DNA of 64,000 nt from Rhodopseudomonas sp. P2A-2r. Lineage in GTDB: Bacteria > Pseudomonadota > Alphaproteobacteria > Rhizobiales > Xanthobacteraceae. Location of the stretch: NCBI RefSeq assembly GCF_026015985.1, contig NZ_CP110389.1:434001-498000 (forward strand). Reading direction: 5' to 3'. The notes beneath the pieces are model-generated. The model ran no database searches. It had not been told where the DNA came from and saw only the letters and a program-made list of their open reading frames with translations. The translations under genes were made by a program, and so were the position numbers. This document shows positions 9,002 to 19,700 of the stretch, in pieces; position 1 is the stretch's first letter; each line of letters opens with the position of its first letter.

Positions 9002-11017
9002 TCAGCGTGGCGGCGCGATGCCGGCCGGCGGCGGCGGCAATGACGCCTGTCCGCCGTTTAGCAGCGGCGTGATGCGGCGGATGGTGACGCGGCGGTTGCG
9101 GCGTTCCGGGCCGTCCGTCGGCACCTTCAGATACTGCTCGCCATAGCCCTGCGACGTCAGGTTCTCTTCGGGCACCTGGAACTGCCGGGTCAGCAATTCG
9201 GCGGCGGCCTGGGCGCGACGGTCAGAGAGCGACAGGTTGTCGACGTCCGAGCCGACCGCGTCGGTGTGACCTTCGATCAGGAAGACCTCCTTCGGATTGC
9301 GCGAGATCGCCTTGTTGAGGCCGTCCGCGATGGCCTGCAACTTGGCCGCCTGGTCGGGGGCGATATCCCACGACCCGGTTGCGAAGTTGATGGTGTCGAG
9401 GTCGATCGACGGCATCAGCTGCCGCACCGACGGGCTGTAGCGAATCTCGTCCAGCGAGAAGCGTCGTGGCACGCGTTCCACCGGCGGCGCCAGCATGGTG
9501 TCGTAGATGAGCTCCGGCGATGCATCTTCCGACTCCACGATGTAGCGGTCGCGCGGGATGCGGATCACCGGCGGCGGCAGGTCGACATAGAAGCCACCGA
9601 TCGCCTGGGGATCGCGATAGGTGTTGTCGATGATGATCACCTCGCGGCCCCGGTCGTCGCGGCGGATGCGGCGCAGCAGCTGGCCGTCGCGGCCGGTGAC
9701 GGTGATGATCTGCGATCCATCCGGACGGATCACGATCGTGCGGGAATCGGCGCCGTCGCGCTCGACGCGAATATCGCGTGCGCCGTAGCGGAAGCGATCC
9801 ATCTCGTCGTGCCGGATGAACGACTGCCCGTTCGGATCCTGCACGATGATGCGACCGGGTTCGGTGAACACCGTACGTCCGCCCTCGCGACGCTCGACAC
9901 GCTGGCCGCGGAATTCGGTGATGTTGCGCGGACCTGGAGCCTGAGCACCCGGCGCGATCGGAGCCAGTGCCTGGGCCGGCGGGGGCGCCGCCGGGATCGG
10001 CGCTGCGGCGGGCGGTGCAACGGGCGCTACCGGTGCGCCGGGCGGCAACGTCGACTGTTTCTGCAGCTCGCGGCGCTGCTGGAAGCTGGGATCGGCGGCG
10101 GGCGCCCCTGCGGCAGGCGCGGCGGGTGCTACCGCGGCCGGCGCTGCGGCACCGGGCGCAACGGCGCTGGGTGCTGCAGGAGCTGCCGCACCTGGAGCGG
10201 TCGCCGGCGCACCAGGCGTACGAGCAGCCGGCGCTGGCGGGGCAGCGTTCGGCGCTGCAGGAGCCGCGGGAGGGGTGCCGGGAGCGGTTGCCGCCGGCGT
10301 GCCGGGAGCAGGTGCAGCTGCGCCATTCGGCCCTGCAGGACCGCGCGGGCCGTTGCGGTCGCGCTCGGGGCGACCGGACTCTGGCTCACCGGGACGTCCG
10401 GGGCGGCCGGCACCAGGTGCGGGGCGATCGGGTTCGGGCGCAGCGGCGGCGGGAGCGGGGGCTGCTGGTTTGGCACCAGGAGCTTCAGGCTTGGCAGCAG
10501 GCGCGACTGCAGCCGGGGTCTGCCGTGCGGCGGGCGGCGTCGGTGCAGCGGGTGGCGTTGGCGTCGCAGGTTTGGGCGCCGCGGCGGGCGGAGCTGGACG
10601 TTCGGGTGCGGCGGGCGGTGTCACCGGGCGCGGACGCTCCGCAGCCGGAGGCGTCGGTGCGGGGCGCTCGGCGGCCGGCGGCGCAGGAGGACGCGGCGGC
10701 TCGGCCGCTGGCGGTTTGGGGCGTTCCGGCGCAGCGGCAGGCGCAGGCGGACGTTCGGCTGCCGGTGGTGCGGGACGCGGTGCCTCGGCAGGGCGCGGCG
10801 GCGCAGCAGCCGGAGGAGCAGCAGGACGCGGTGCTGCAGCCGGCGGGGCTTTCGGAGGTGCCTTCGGTTCACCTTTCGGCTCTCCCTCGGGTGCCGGTGG
10901 CGCGGCCTGTGCAACTACAAACGATGCATCGGTTTGCGTCGCATGCAAAGCGGGTGCTGCGAACGACGCAACGCTGAGCGCTGTCGTGGCCAGTAGTACG
11001 AGGCGAATTTTTGTCAT
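9002..11017 (-). CDS. Large Pro/Ala-rich protein with C-terminal OmpA peptidoglycan-binding domain
   Basis: About 671 residues. A signal peptide (MTKIRLVLLATTALSVASFA) leads into roughly 330 residues that are almost only Pro, Ala, Glu, Arg and Gly, a disordered spacer. A middle part (FRGQRVERREGGRTVFTEPG to DGSQIITVTGRDGQLL) has repeated short beta segments. The last 120 residues are an OmpA-like domain: SIDLDTINFATGSWDI, LIEGHTDAVGSD and the LSDRRAQAA helix, which anchors to peptidoglycan. AGAGGA precedes ATG 11017. It probably tethers the envelope; the long Pro/Ala region may span the periplasm. Related large OmpA proteins are common in Bradyrhizobium. Confidence 0.85.
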   Translation of the reverse strand: MTKIRLVLLATTALSVASFAAPALHATQTDASFVVAQAAPPAPEGEPKGEPKAPPKAPPAAAPRPAAPPAAAPPRPAEAPRPAPPAAERPPAPAAAPERPKPPAAEPPRPPAPPAAERPAPTPPAAERPRPVTPPAAPERPAPPAAAPKPATPTPPAAPTPPAARQTPAAVAPAAKPEAPGAKPAAPAPAAAAPEPDRPAPGAGRPGRPGEPESGRPERDRNGPRGPAGPNGAAAPAPGTPAATAPGTPPAAPAAPNAAPPAPAARTPGAPATAPGAAAPAAPSAVAPGAAAPAAVAPAAPAAGAPAADPSFQQRRELQKQSTLPPGAPVAPVAPPAAAPIPAAPPPAQALAPIAPGAQAPGPRNITEFRGQRVERREGGRTVFTEPGRIIVQDPNGQSFIRHDEMDRFRYGARDIRVERDGADSRTIVIRPDGSQIITVTGRDGQLLRRIRRDDRGREVIIIDNTYRDPQAIGGFYVDLPPPVIRIPRDRYIVESEDASPELIYDTMLAPPVERVPRRFSLDEIRYSPSVRQLMPSIDLDTINFATGSWDIAPDQAAKLQAIADGLNKAISRNPKEVFLIEGHTDAVGSDVDNLSLSDRRAQAAAELLTRQFQVPEENLTSQGYGEQYLKVPTDGPERRNRRVTIRRITPLLNGGQASLPPPPAGIAPPR

Positions 11018-11154
11018 GATGAACTGAAGTCCTCTGGAAAATTCTAACGAGCGCTGGTGGTCGCACACCGGCGCAGCGAGCAATCAACTGACAATGGTAA
11101 GGCCGCAGTGTGGCACCCCATCCGACGCGGTCAGCTTTTATTTCTGATATGACA

Positions 11155-11194
11155 ACGGCCCGAATGCGCTTCGTTCATTGCGCATTCAGGCCGT
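11155..11194. terminator. Near-perfect 15-base hairpin, possible terminator
   Basis: ACGGCCCGAATGCGC and GCGCATTCAGGCCGT pair with one mismatch across a ten-base loop. It lies just past the stop of the minus-strand Pro-rich gene, so it may end that transcript, but a clear U-run is missing. Similar long-stem elements elsewhere act as mRNA stabilisers. Confidence 0.5.
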
Positions 11195-11210
11195 CGCTTG
11201 TCATGCCGAA

Positions 11211-11432
11211 CTACATCGTCGCGGGTTGCTCGGGCGGCCCGGGATTGATGTCGGGTCCGCGCTCCGGAATTTCCTCAGGCTGATAGCCCGGCAATTCGTC
11301 CGGCAGTTGCGGCTCGCCGGGCTCGCGGACCGGAGGAGGAATTTCGGGTCGCGGATTTCCCGGCGGCTGTTCCTGCGGCGGCTCCGTCGGCTTGCCAGGT
11401 TGGATGGGCGGGTCCTCGACCGGGCCGACCAT
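11211..11432 (-). CDS. Short proline-rich protein of unknown function
   Basis: 73 residues, about one third proline with many Glu, Gly and Gln (for example PTEPPQEQPPGNPRPEIPPP), so it is probably disordered. It has no signal peptide or membrane segment. The ATG overlaps the stop of the upstream flavin-binding gene as ATGA, so the two are probably translationally coupled. Proline-rich reading frames can be chance in GC-rich DNA, but the coupling and strand agreement favour a real gene. Confidence 0.5.
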   Translation of the reverse strand: MVGPVEDPPIQPGKPTEPPQEQPPGNPRPEIPPPVREPGEPQLPDELPGYQPEEIPERGPDINPGPPEQPATM

Positions 11433-11917
11433 CAGATCGCAACCTTGCGGTTGGTCCCGATGTCCGGCCGCGTGCCGGTGACAGCCGCCGCCGCCATCTT
11501 CACATAGCTGATTGCCGAGCCCGGCGAATCCCAGAACTCCGCATCGTCAGGGGTGACCTTGAGCACGCGGATGTTGGGATCTTCGGCGCTGTCCCACCAG
11601 GCTTTTGCCGGCATCGAGAACAGCTCTTTTATCTTGGCCCGGTCATTGGAGACTTCGGCGGTGCCGGTGACCGAGACATACTTCTGGTCACTAGCGTCCG
11701 CAAAGGACAGATTGATGTTGGGATTGCGTGCAATCTCCTCGTCTTTGTGACGACGGGCATCGGTCAGGAAATAGATGGTGTTGGCGTCGCGATCCACATG
11801 CGCGGCCATCGGTCGGGCACGCAACTTGTCGCCGTCATGGGTTACCAGCATGGCGAAGCCAATCTTCTTCATCAACTCCCAGGTACGGTCGATGTCGGCG
11901 GCGGTGTCGGTGGCCAT
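11432..11917 (-). CDS. Pyridoxamine 5'-phosphate oxidase-like FMN-binding protein (general stress protein 26 type)
   Basis: 161 residues with the split-barrel fold of the flavin-binding PNPOx-like family: WELMKKIGFAMLVTHDGDKL, ARPMAAHVDRDANTIYFLTD and KYVSVTGTAEVSNDRAKIKELF. Members bind FMN or F420-like flavins or heme and are often stress-induced; the reaction is unknown here. The start at 11917 is chosen because AGGAGA lies nine bases before it. A perfect FixK/FNR-type box is centred 75 bases upstream, which suggests control by oxygen limitation. Confidence 0.8.
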   Translation of the reverse strand: MATDTAADIDRTWELMKKIGFAMLVTHDGDKLRARPMAAHVDRDANTIYFLTDARRHKDEEIARNPNINLSFADASDQKYVSVTGTAEVSNDRAKIKELFSMPAKAWWDSAEDPNIRVLKVTPDDAEFWDSPGSAISYVKMAAAAVTGTRPDIGTNRKVAI

Positions 11918-11985
11918 GATGTGCATTCTCCTGTGACGGTCGGAGGCATAACGGCGCGGCGGCGACGAGGTTCCGCGAACATCGT

Positions 11986-11999
11986 TTGACAGCGATCAA
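11986..11999. promoter_or_regulatory. FixK/FNR-type binding site
   Basis: TTGACAGCGATCAA is a perfect match to the FixK/FNR palindrome TTGAC-N4-RTCAA. It is between divergent genes: 68 bases before the flavin-binding gene (start 11917) and 39 bases before the MAPEG gene (12039). For the first, the distance allows class II activation with a leader of about 35 bases. Confidence 0.65.
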
Positions 12000-12038
12000 G
12001 GAACCTCGCATCACATGGATGAAGCAGGGGAGGGTGCA

Positions 12039-12413
12039 ATGCCGGTTGCCTATTGGTGTATTTTGATTGCGGCGCTGCTGCCGCTGGTCTGGGTCGGCTA
12101 TGCCAAATCGGGATCGCGTGACAACAACGCGCCGCGCGACGACGCGGACCGGCTCGACGGCGCCAAGCGCCGCGCTTATGCCGCGCACCAGAATGCCTAC
12201 GAGAATTTTCCGTTCTTCGCCGTGGCGGTGATGGCGGCGCTAAGCTTCGGCGCCAGCCCGGGCGTGGTGGACTGGCTCGCGGTGCTGTACATCGCCTTCC
12301 GCGTTGCCCACGGGCTGCTTTATGTCGCGGACAAGCCCAGCCTGCGCTCGATGGCCTATGCCGGAGCGCTGTTCGTCAACATCGCGATCTTCGTGCTGCC
12401 GGCGTTCAAGTAG
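12039..12413 (+). CDS. MAPEG family membrane protein
   Basis: 124 residues with four predicted transmembrane helices, matching the MAPEG family (membrane-associated proteins in eicosanoid and glutathione metabolism). The diagnostic loop after helix one reads RLDGAKRRAYAAHQNAYENF, close to the family signature around the glutathione site. Bacterial members are mostly uncharacterised. The ATG at 12039 has a strong GGGAGGG ribosome site; ATG 12015 is an alternative that would add eight residues. It ends one base before the convergent VOC gene. The FixK/FNR box is 39 bases upstream. Confidence 0.85.
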   Translation: MPVAYWCILIAALLPLVWVGYAKSGSRDNNAPRDDADRLDGAKRRAYAAHQNAYENFPFFAVAVMAALSFGASPGVVDWLAVLYIAFRVAHGLLYVADKPSLRSMAYAGALFVNIAIFVLPAFK

Positions 12414-12800
12414 CTACGCCGGCGCGTGGCAGACGGCTTCGATGTTATGGCCGTCGGGATCGCGCACGAAGGCGCCGTAGTAGTTCGGATGATAATGGGC
12501 GCGGATGCCGGGCGGGCCGTTGTCGGTGCCGCCCGCAGCCATCGCGGCTTGATAGAACGCATCGACCGTGGCGCGATCCTTGGCGACAAGGGCGATGTGC
12601 ACGGGAATGTTGATCGCGCCCTGACCGCTGATCCAGAAATCCGGCTTGCCATTGGCGCCAAAGCCCGCGGCGGCATAGTCGCCGGTTTCCTCTTCGGTGA
12701 CTTCCATGGCCACGCCATAGCCCAGCGGCGCCAGCGCACGGACGTAGAATTCCTTGGCACGCTCGTAGTCGGAAACCGAAAAACCGATATGGTCGAGCAT
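12414..12800 (-). CDS. VOC family protein (glyoxalase/dioxygenase superfamily)
   Basis: 128 residues in one vicinal-oxygen-chelate module: MLDHIGFSVSDYERAKEFY at the start with the first metal histidine, VHIALVAKDRATVDAFYQAA in the middle, and FVRDPDGHNIEAVCH at the end. Enzymes of this fold bind a divalent metal and act as glyoxalases, dioxygenases or resistance proteins; the substrate is not predictable. ATG 12800 is chosen over a TTG two codons upstream. It is directly downstream of, and read with, nothing on its strand; it converges with the MAPEG gene. Confidence 0.85.
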   Translation of the reverse strand: MLDHIGFSVSDYERAKEFYVRALAPLGYGVAMEVTEEETGDYAAAGFGANGKPDFWISGQGAINIPVHIALVAKDRATVDAFYQAAMAAGGTDNGPPGIRAHYHPNYYGAFVRDPDGHNIEAVCHAPA

Positions 12801-12863
12801 CAGCAACCACCTCGCTTCTGAACCGAAATCCTAAGTCGATTCCCGCCCCACAGACAACGGCAA

Positions 12864-14821
12864 TCACGCGGCCTTCGTCGGTGCCTTGCGGCCCCGCAGA
12901 AACCGGCCGAGCAGCTTCCGCTTGCTTTTGCGCGGCACCAGCTCGATGTCGCTGACGAGCTTGGCGCCGCCCTTGCGACGTTCCAGCACGATCTTGCGAC
13001 TGTGGAAGACTTCGAGCTCTTCGCGATGGGCCACGGAGACCACGGTCGCGTTGGGCAGTTCCTCGGTGAGCAGCTCCATCATCTTGTCCTGGCTCTTGGC
13101 GTCGAGCGCCGAGGTCGCCTCGTCCAGCACGATGATATCGGGGCTGTGCAGGAACAGCCGTGCGAAGGCCAGTCGCTGCTTCTCGCCGCCGGACAGGGTC
13201 TGGTCCCATGGCGCGTCTTCCTCGAGCTTCTCCTTGAGATGGCCGAGCCCAACCTTGTCGAGCGCGCGGCCGATCTCCTCGACGCTCAATCCTCTGCGGC
13301 AGCCGGATAGGCGGCGGCGCGGCGCAGCGTGCCGGATGGCACGTAGGGCTTCTGTGGCAGCATGAACAGCCGGCGGTCGGGATGGAAATTGATGCTGCCG
13401 CCGCCCCACGGCCACAGACCGGCAATGGCGCGCACCAGCGTGCTCTTGCCGGTGCCGGACTCGCCGGCCACCAGCAGGCGCTCGCCGGGCTCGATCTTGA
13501 CTTCGGTGTCGCCGACCACGGCGGTACCGTCGTCGAGGGTCACCGAGAGATCGTGCAGGCTGAGCGCGGTGTCGCCGGTGGTTTCGCCGCGCGTGATGCG
13601 GCCGATGCCATCGCCGCGCTCGGCGCGCTCCAGCCCGTCGAGCGACATCATCAGCGAGGCGATGCGCCGCGCGCAGGCATTCCAGTCGGCAAGCCGCGGA
13701 TAGTTGTCGACCAACCAGCCGAACGCCGCCTGCACGATGGTGAAGGCGCTGGCCGCCTGCATCACCTGCCCCAGCGACATGCTGCCCTCAAGAAATTTTG
13801 GCGCGCAGAGTAGAAGCGGGACCACCGGCGCGATCAGGCCGGATCCCTGCGACACCAGCGTGGTGCGCATGTGCTGGTGCGCCAGGCGGGCCCACTGGCG
13901 CAGCGTATTGCCGAAGGTCTTGTCGATGCCGGCGCGTTCTTCCTCTTCGCCGCCGAGCAGCGCGATGCTCTCGCCGTTCTCGCGGACGCGCGTCAGCGCG
14001 TAGCGATACTCCGCCTCGGCCTGATTCTTGTCTTCGGAGGTCTGTACGAAGGCGCGGCCGATCACCATGATCGAGCCGGAGGCGATGCCTGCGTAAAGCA
14101 CGGCTGCGATCACCAGGAAGCCGGGAACGGTGACGGTCGAGCCGCCCCATGTCAGCGTTAGCGCGCCGCCGATGGTCCACAGCACCACGATGAAGGTCGT
14201 CGCCGAGAGAAACGCCGAGACCACGCCGGAGGCAAAGTCGATCGGCGAATCGGTGGCGACGCGCAGGTCCTCGGCGATGCGATATTCCGGGTTCTGATGA
14301 TCGCCGCTGACCAGATTGAGCTGGTAGTAGCGACCCGAGGTCAGCCAGCGCGACACCACCGAGTTGGTCAGCCATGCGCGCCAGTTCCGCTGCAGCCACA
14401 TCCGCACATAGACCTGGCCGACTCCCAGCAGCACGCTGCCGATGGCCAGTGGAAAGAAGATGCCGGTCAGATGCCAGACGCTCGCGGCGTCGCGCTTCTC
14501 GATCGCGTCAAAAATGGACCGGTTCCAGACGTTGATGCCGTACTGGAAGCCGACATTGGTGACGATCAGCAACAGCAAGCCGATCGAAAACGCCCAGGCC
14601 AGCTTGTCGCCCGCAGCGCCCCAGAATCCCTTGGCGCTGATCCAGAACCGCGTCAGCAGATAATCTTTCCGCGCCTGTTCCGCTTCTTCAGGAGTCAGGT
14701 CGGGATCAGGCTCCAGCAATTCCGGCGGCGGTGGCTCGACCTGCTTGCCCGTCTCGGCAACCACTTCAACGATGGTCGCGGGGGAGGGAGAAGCGGAATC
14801 GTTCGGAGAATGTTTGTTCAT
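12864..14821 (-). CDS. ABC transporter with fused permease and ATPase, ABC_membrane_2 (SbmA/ABCD-like) type (frameshift)
   Basis: An inner-membrane exporter or importer half-molecule of about 652 residues. After a Pro/Glu-rich N-terminus come six transmembrane helices (roughly residues 75-330, including QRNWRAWLTNSVVSRWL and SGDHQNPEYRIAEDLR, typical of the family), then the ATPase: Walker A GESGTGKS, signature TLSGGEKQRLAFAR and Walker B IIVLDEATSALD. The frame breaks near 13288: one base is missing in a short T run after PAAAED, and LSVEEIGRALDKVG continues in the next frame. All ATPase motifs are intact across the break, so a sequence error is likely. Homologues include YddA and peroxisomal fatty-acid carriers; cargo is unknown. 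Confidence 0.85.
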
Positions 14822-14952
14822 GCGCGAACAACGCGAACGATATCAGAAGGTTCCATCGGGTTCCCGGAGTTCGTGCGTCAGGTTCCCTCGCAGATTTGAC
14901 GAGCTGCTGCGTGGCTGACGGCACGCCGTGCCGGTCCGCGCCTGTGGCCCTC

Positions 14953-14985
14953 AAACAAAAGCGGGCGCCGGAGGGGCGCCCGCTT
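14953..14985 (-). terminator. Intrinsic terminator of the chemoreceptor gene
   Basis: On the minus strand a GCGGGCGCC stem closes over a short loop and is followed by TTTTGTTTG. It begins about 25 bases past the stop at 15010. Confidence 0.85.
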
Positions 14986-15009
14986 GAAGCTGCTGTGCTG
15001 TGCCCCGCG

Positions 15010-16701
15010 TCAGGCGGCGCGGATGGTGCTCAGGAACTTGCCGACCTCATCGCGCAACCGGCCGCTTTCCCCTGACAGCGATTGCGCTGCCGACAGCACC
15101 TGGGCAGAGGCCGCCCCGGTCTCTCCGGCACCGCGCTGAATGTCGGTGATGTTCGACGAAACCTGATGGGTTCCCTGCGCAGCCTGCTGGACGTTGCGGG
15201 AGATCTCCTGGGTCGCCGCGCCCTGTTCCTCGACCGCGGATGCGATGGTCGAAGCGATTTCAGACATCCTGCCGATGGTGTCGCCGATCTCCTTGATCGA
15301 ATCGACGGATTCCTGCGTCGCGCCCTGGATGCCGGTGATCTGCTGGCTGATCTCGCCGGTGGCCTTGGCGGTCTGTTCCGCCAGGGCCTTGACCTCGGAC
15401 GCCACGACCGCGAAGCCCCGTCCGGCCTCGCCGGCACGCGCTGCCTCGATGGTGGCGTTCAACGCCAGCAGGTTGGTCTGACCGGCGATGGTGTTGATCA
15501 GTTCGACGACGTCACCGATACGGGCAGCCGCCTTTGCGAGTTCGCTGACGCGGCTGTTGGTCTTGCGTGCCTGCTCCACGGCTTCGCGGGCGATGTGGGC
15601 CGACTCCTGGACCTGGCGGCTGATCTCGTTGACCGACGACGTCATTTCCTCGGTCGCTGAAGCAACCGACTGCACATTGGTCGAGGCTTCTTCCGATGCG
15701 GCCGAAACCATCGTGGTTTGCTCCTGCGCGCGATCGGCATTCTTCGACAATGTGCCGGCGGCGCTCTCGAGCTGCGTCGACGAGGACGAGACAGTCTGCA
15801 CGATCCGGCCGACGGCACTTTCAAAATCGTCCGCCAGCTGGAACATCTCGGCCTTGCGCCGGGCAGCGTTCGCCTGTTCCGTTTCAGCCTGTGCGGCTTC
15901 CAGGGCCTTTACCCGGATGGCATTGTCCTTGAAGACCTGAACCGCCTTGGCCATCGCACCGATTTCGTCGCGGCGGTCCGAGCCTTCAATCGCCGCTTCG
16001 AGGTCGTTGGCGGCAAGTTGCGACATCGCACCGGTCATCGTGACGATCGGGCGGGCAACGCCGCGGCTCAATGTGAACAGGCCGATGAGCGCAATTGCGA
16101 CCATGCCGACGCCGCCGCCGACAATGGTGGTGTAGGACGAAGAGGCGGCCGCAGCGCTGGCAGCGGCACGGGCGCCCAGCAACGAGGCTTCGGCGTCGCT
16201 TGCGGCGCTCGCCAACTCACGGATGCCGTCCATGTACTTCTTGCCGGCGCCGCCGGCTTCCATCTGTCGCGCCTCGGTCTGGGTCTGCGAATTCTTCATC
16301 AGCGCGATTTCCTTTTCAGCAACCTCGGTTCGCCAGCCCTGGGCGGCCTTGCTGATATCGGCAAAGCGCTGCTGCTGAACCGGATTGTCGGACGTCAGTC
16401 GGCGCGCCTCGTCCACCGCCGCGGAGAATTTCTTCTCGTGCGCGAGATACGGCTCAAGGAAACCTTCTTTGGCGGATACGAGGTATCCACGAACGCCGGT
16501 TTCGCCGTCGACCATCGCCGCCACGATGCGGTTGATCTGTTCGACGACCTTGTGCGTATGGTCAATCCGCTCTGAGGTGCTTTCCATCGTGGAGACATTG
16601 CGCCAGATCAGCCCGTTGACCGTCAGCGAAATGAGCGTCATCAGCAGGAAAACTGCTGCGATCTTCTGGGCGATTTTAAGATTGGAGAAAAAGGACAGCA
16701 T
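15010..16701 (-). CDS. Methyl-accepting chemotaxis protein with CHASE3 sensor domain
   Basis: 563-residue transmembrane chemoreceptor. Order: TM1 (residues 12-32), periplasmic CHASE3 domain (about 40-185, with GETGVRGYLVSAKEGFLEPY), TM2 (190-212), HAMP (about 212-265) and a methyl-accepting signalling domain. The signalling tip contains AGEAGRGFAVVASEVKALAEQTAKAT, abbreviated here by position (about 425-450). There is no C-terminal NWETF-type pentapeptide. It signals to CheA/CheW, which are not in the window, so it is an orphan receptor. CHASE3 ligands are unknown. The upstream region carries three inverted repeats. Confidence 0.92.
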   Translation of the reverse strand: MLSFFSNLKIAQKIAAVFLLMTLISLTVNGLIWRNVSTMESTSERIDHTHKVVEQINRIVAAMVDGETGVRGYLVSAKEGFLEPYLAHEKKFSAAVDEARRLTSDNPVQQQRFADISKAAQGWRTEVAEKEIALMKNSQTQTEARQMEAGGAGKKYMDGIRELASAASDAEASLLGARAAASAAAASSSYTTIVGGGVGMVAIALIGLFTLSRGVARPIVTMTGAMSQLAANDLEAAIEGSDRRDEIGAMAKAVQVFKDNAIRVKALEAAQAETEQANAARRKAEMFQLADDFESAVGRIVQTVSSSSTQLESAAGTLSKNADRAQEQTTMVSAASEEASTNVQSVASATEEMTSSVNEISRQVQESAHIAREAVEQARKTNSRVSELAKAAARIGDVVELINTIAGQTNLLALNATIEAARAGEAGRGFAVVASEVKALAEQTAKATGEISQQITGIQGATQESVDSIKEIGDTIGRMSEIASTIASAVEEQGAATQEISRNVQQAAQGTHQVSSNITDIQRGAGETGAASAQVLSAAQSLSGESGRLRDEVGKFLSTIRAA

Positions 16702-19700
16702 CTTCTGATGGCTCCGAATGCACGTTGCTGAAATGGGGGCAGTGCTAGATCGGCTACGAGGCTCGTGCAGCCGAGAAACGAATAAAATATGATCGTCGTC
16801 ATTCTAGGAGTCTGAGCAACACGCTCAGACGCTGAGTGCCCCCTGTATGACTTGGTACTAATTGTACCTCGCTGTCATTACCTGTCGGTTAACTCTAATG
16901 CGCGCGCCTTATAATACCCACGGTATTATAAGGGCTTACCGCAATGCAATCCGAGGTGTTTGAATGCTTGAGCAGCAACGTGCGGAGGTGCGCGGCCGCT
17001 CGATCATGCGTGGCTATCGCGAATCGGCTGCGCGTCGTGGCGATTTCTGCCTGAATGCGAAACGTGAGGTTCCGTCATTTTGCCGAACGATAACGGCGCC
17101 GTGCAAATCGATTCACGGCGCCGCTAGATGTCCGATCAGTCAGGAGCTCGCGCCTGCCCGCCTGTCAATTCCGCTGTACGTCCGATCTGGCGCGCGATCA
17201 TCTTCAGCTTGTGTTGATAGCACGCTATTTCGGAGCCCATAGTTTTACATCAGCCGCGTTGACCTTGACCGGTATCAGGCCTTCGGCGTGAAAGGCGTCG
17301 GCGATACGTTGCTGTTCGGCGAGCTTTTCCGGAGTGACGGTGCCGACTCGATAGGAGCGGTGGCTGTTCGCCTCCTCGACCGTGGCGGCATCGATGCCCC
17401 ACAGGCGCGCGAGCAGGGCGGCGGCGTCCTTCGGATGCGCCTTGACCCACTGGCCGGTCTCATCGAGCTTGCGATAGATCACATTGAGCGCATCGCCATG
17501 GCGATCGGCATAGGCGGCCGAAGACAGATAATAGCGTTTGTAGCTCGCCAGCCCGTTGCTGCCGTCGGCGAGTACGCGTGCATTTGAAGCGCGTTGAGCG
17601 CTGGTGAGGAATGGATCCCATGCCACCCAGGCATCTACGTTGCCGCCGACAAAGGCAATGCGGCCGTCGGCCGGCGGCAGATAGGCCGGCGTGATTTCCT
17701 TGAAGTTGAGGCCGGCCTTGCCGAGCGCGGCGAGCAGCAGGAAGTGGCTGCCGGCGCCCTTGGTGACGGCGACCTTGCGGCCCTTGAGATCGGCCAGCGT
17801 CTTGATCGGCGATTCCGCCGGCACCAGAATCGCCTGCGCCGATGGCGATGCGGCCTCTTCGGCGATATAAGCGAGCTTCGCTCCGGCCGCCTGCGCGAAG
17901 ATCGGTACGGTGTCGGCGACGTCAGCGCCGAAATCGATATTGCCGGTGTTGATTGCCTCTAGCAGCGGCAGACCGCTTGAGAACTCATGCCAGGACACGC
18001 GGATGCCGAGCGGCGCCAGCGCCTTGTCGAGGTCGCCGTTGGTTTTCAGGATGGCCGTGAGTGTCGACGACTTTTGATAGCCGATCCGGATCGTCTCGGT
18101 GGCGGCAGGCGTCTGGGCGCAGGCAAAATGCACCGACATGATCGACGCCGCAGCGGCAAGAGGCAGCAGGGCTGACCTCTCGGACATACGTTTGAATAGA
18201 TTGGCAAGGATGATGGTGATCATGAAGGGCTGTGCTTTGCGGGCTGTGAAGACGGTGACCGAAGGCTAGACTCAGACCAGCGCCAGTCAATGGAACGGCC
18301 GACTGTAGTTGTGACCGCGACGGCGCGATTGTTCTGCGCAGCGCCCCTCACGTAGCGAAAACATTCTCCGGTATTACCGGCGAGTTCCGCCGTCGCCTCC
18401 ACGCGCCCGCGCCGCAAAGAGACGTAAACGCGCGCGCCGCAAAACTATCAAAACAAAACGTTGTCGGTTGGCGCTTTTCTTTGAAAGCATAATCTCGCGG
18501 CGCCGGCGTAGCTTTGTCATGCCGCATTCACCCCATGGCCAATGGCAACGGAGCAAGAAAGCAAATGTCCAGATCCCGCAGAACGATCCTCGCCGGCCTT
18601 TCGGCCGCGCTGCTATTCTCCGGCCTCGCCGCATTGCCTGCGATGGCGCAGGAGTTGAAGGAGGTCCGCATCGGCTTCCAGAAGGCCGGCATCTTTCCCG
18701 CCGTGAAGGCCCGCGGCACGCTCGAGAAGGTGCTGAAGTCGCGCGGCATCCAGGTGAAGTGGGTTGAATTCCAGTTCGGGCCGCCGATTCTAGAGGCGAT
18801 CAACACAGGCAATGTGGACTTCGGCTTTACCGGCGACGCGCCGCCGATTTTCGCGCAGGCTGCGCGCGCCAACCTGCTTTACGTTGCGGCGCTGCCGTCG
18901 GCCGGCGCCAATGAGGCGATCATCGTGCCGGAGAACTCGCCGATCAAGACGCTTGCGGATCTCAAGGGCAAGAAGATCGGCTTTGCCAAGGACTCGAGCG
19001 CGCACAACACGACGGTGGCGGCGCTGGAGAAGGGCGGCATTGCCTATTCGGAGATCACGCCGGTGACGCTTGGCCCGGCCGACGCCGTGGCGGCCTTCGC
19101 CGGCGGCAACCTCGACGCCTGGACGATCTGGGATCCCTATCTGGCGCTAGCGGAGAAAGGCAAGGTGCGGGTCATCGCTTCCGCGAAGGATGTGCACGAC
19201 GCCAACTCGTTCTTCCTGGCCAACCGCGACTTCACCGCCAAGCACGTCGACATCGTCGCGCTGCTGAACCAGACCTTTGCCGAAGAATCGAAATGGGCGG
19301 GCGAGCACCGCGCCGAGATCGTCGCCAGCCTGCATGAGACCACCGGCGTGGACAGCGAGGCGCTGACGCGGGCGGTGAACCGTTCGACGTTCCTGGTCAC
19401 GCCGATCACCGACAGGGTGGTGGCGAGCCAGCAGGCCACCGCGGATCGTTTCTTCAAGCTCGGACTGATTCCGAAGGCGATCGATGTGAAGGAGATCGTA
19501 TGGAGGTGGACGCCGGGATCGTGAGGAAGCTTTGCTATCGTGTCCCGGACGCGGTGCGGCATTCTCAGGCGATGCGCTTGCATCGCCGATATGCCGCTCC
19601 GCAGATCCGGGACCCCGTCCTTGTGCGTGATCGCGTGGGCCCCGGATCAGCAGCGCACCATGCGGCCAGGGCCGCGCGTTGCGCAGCATCCGGGGTACGT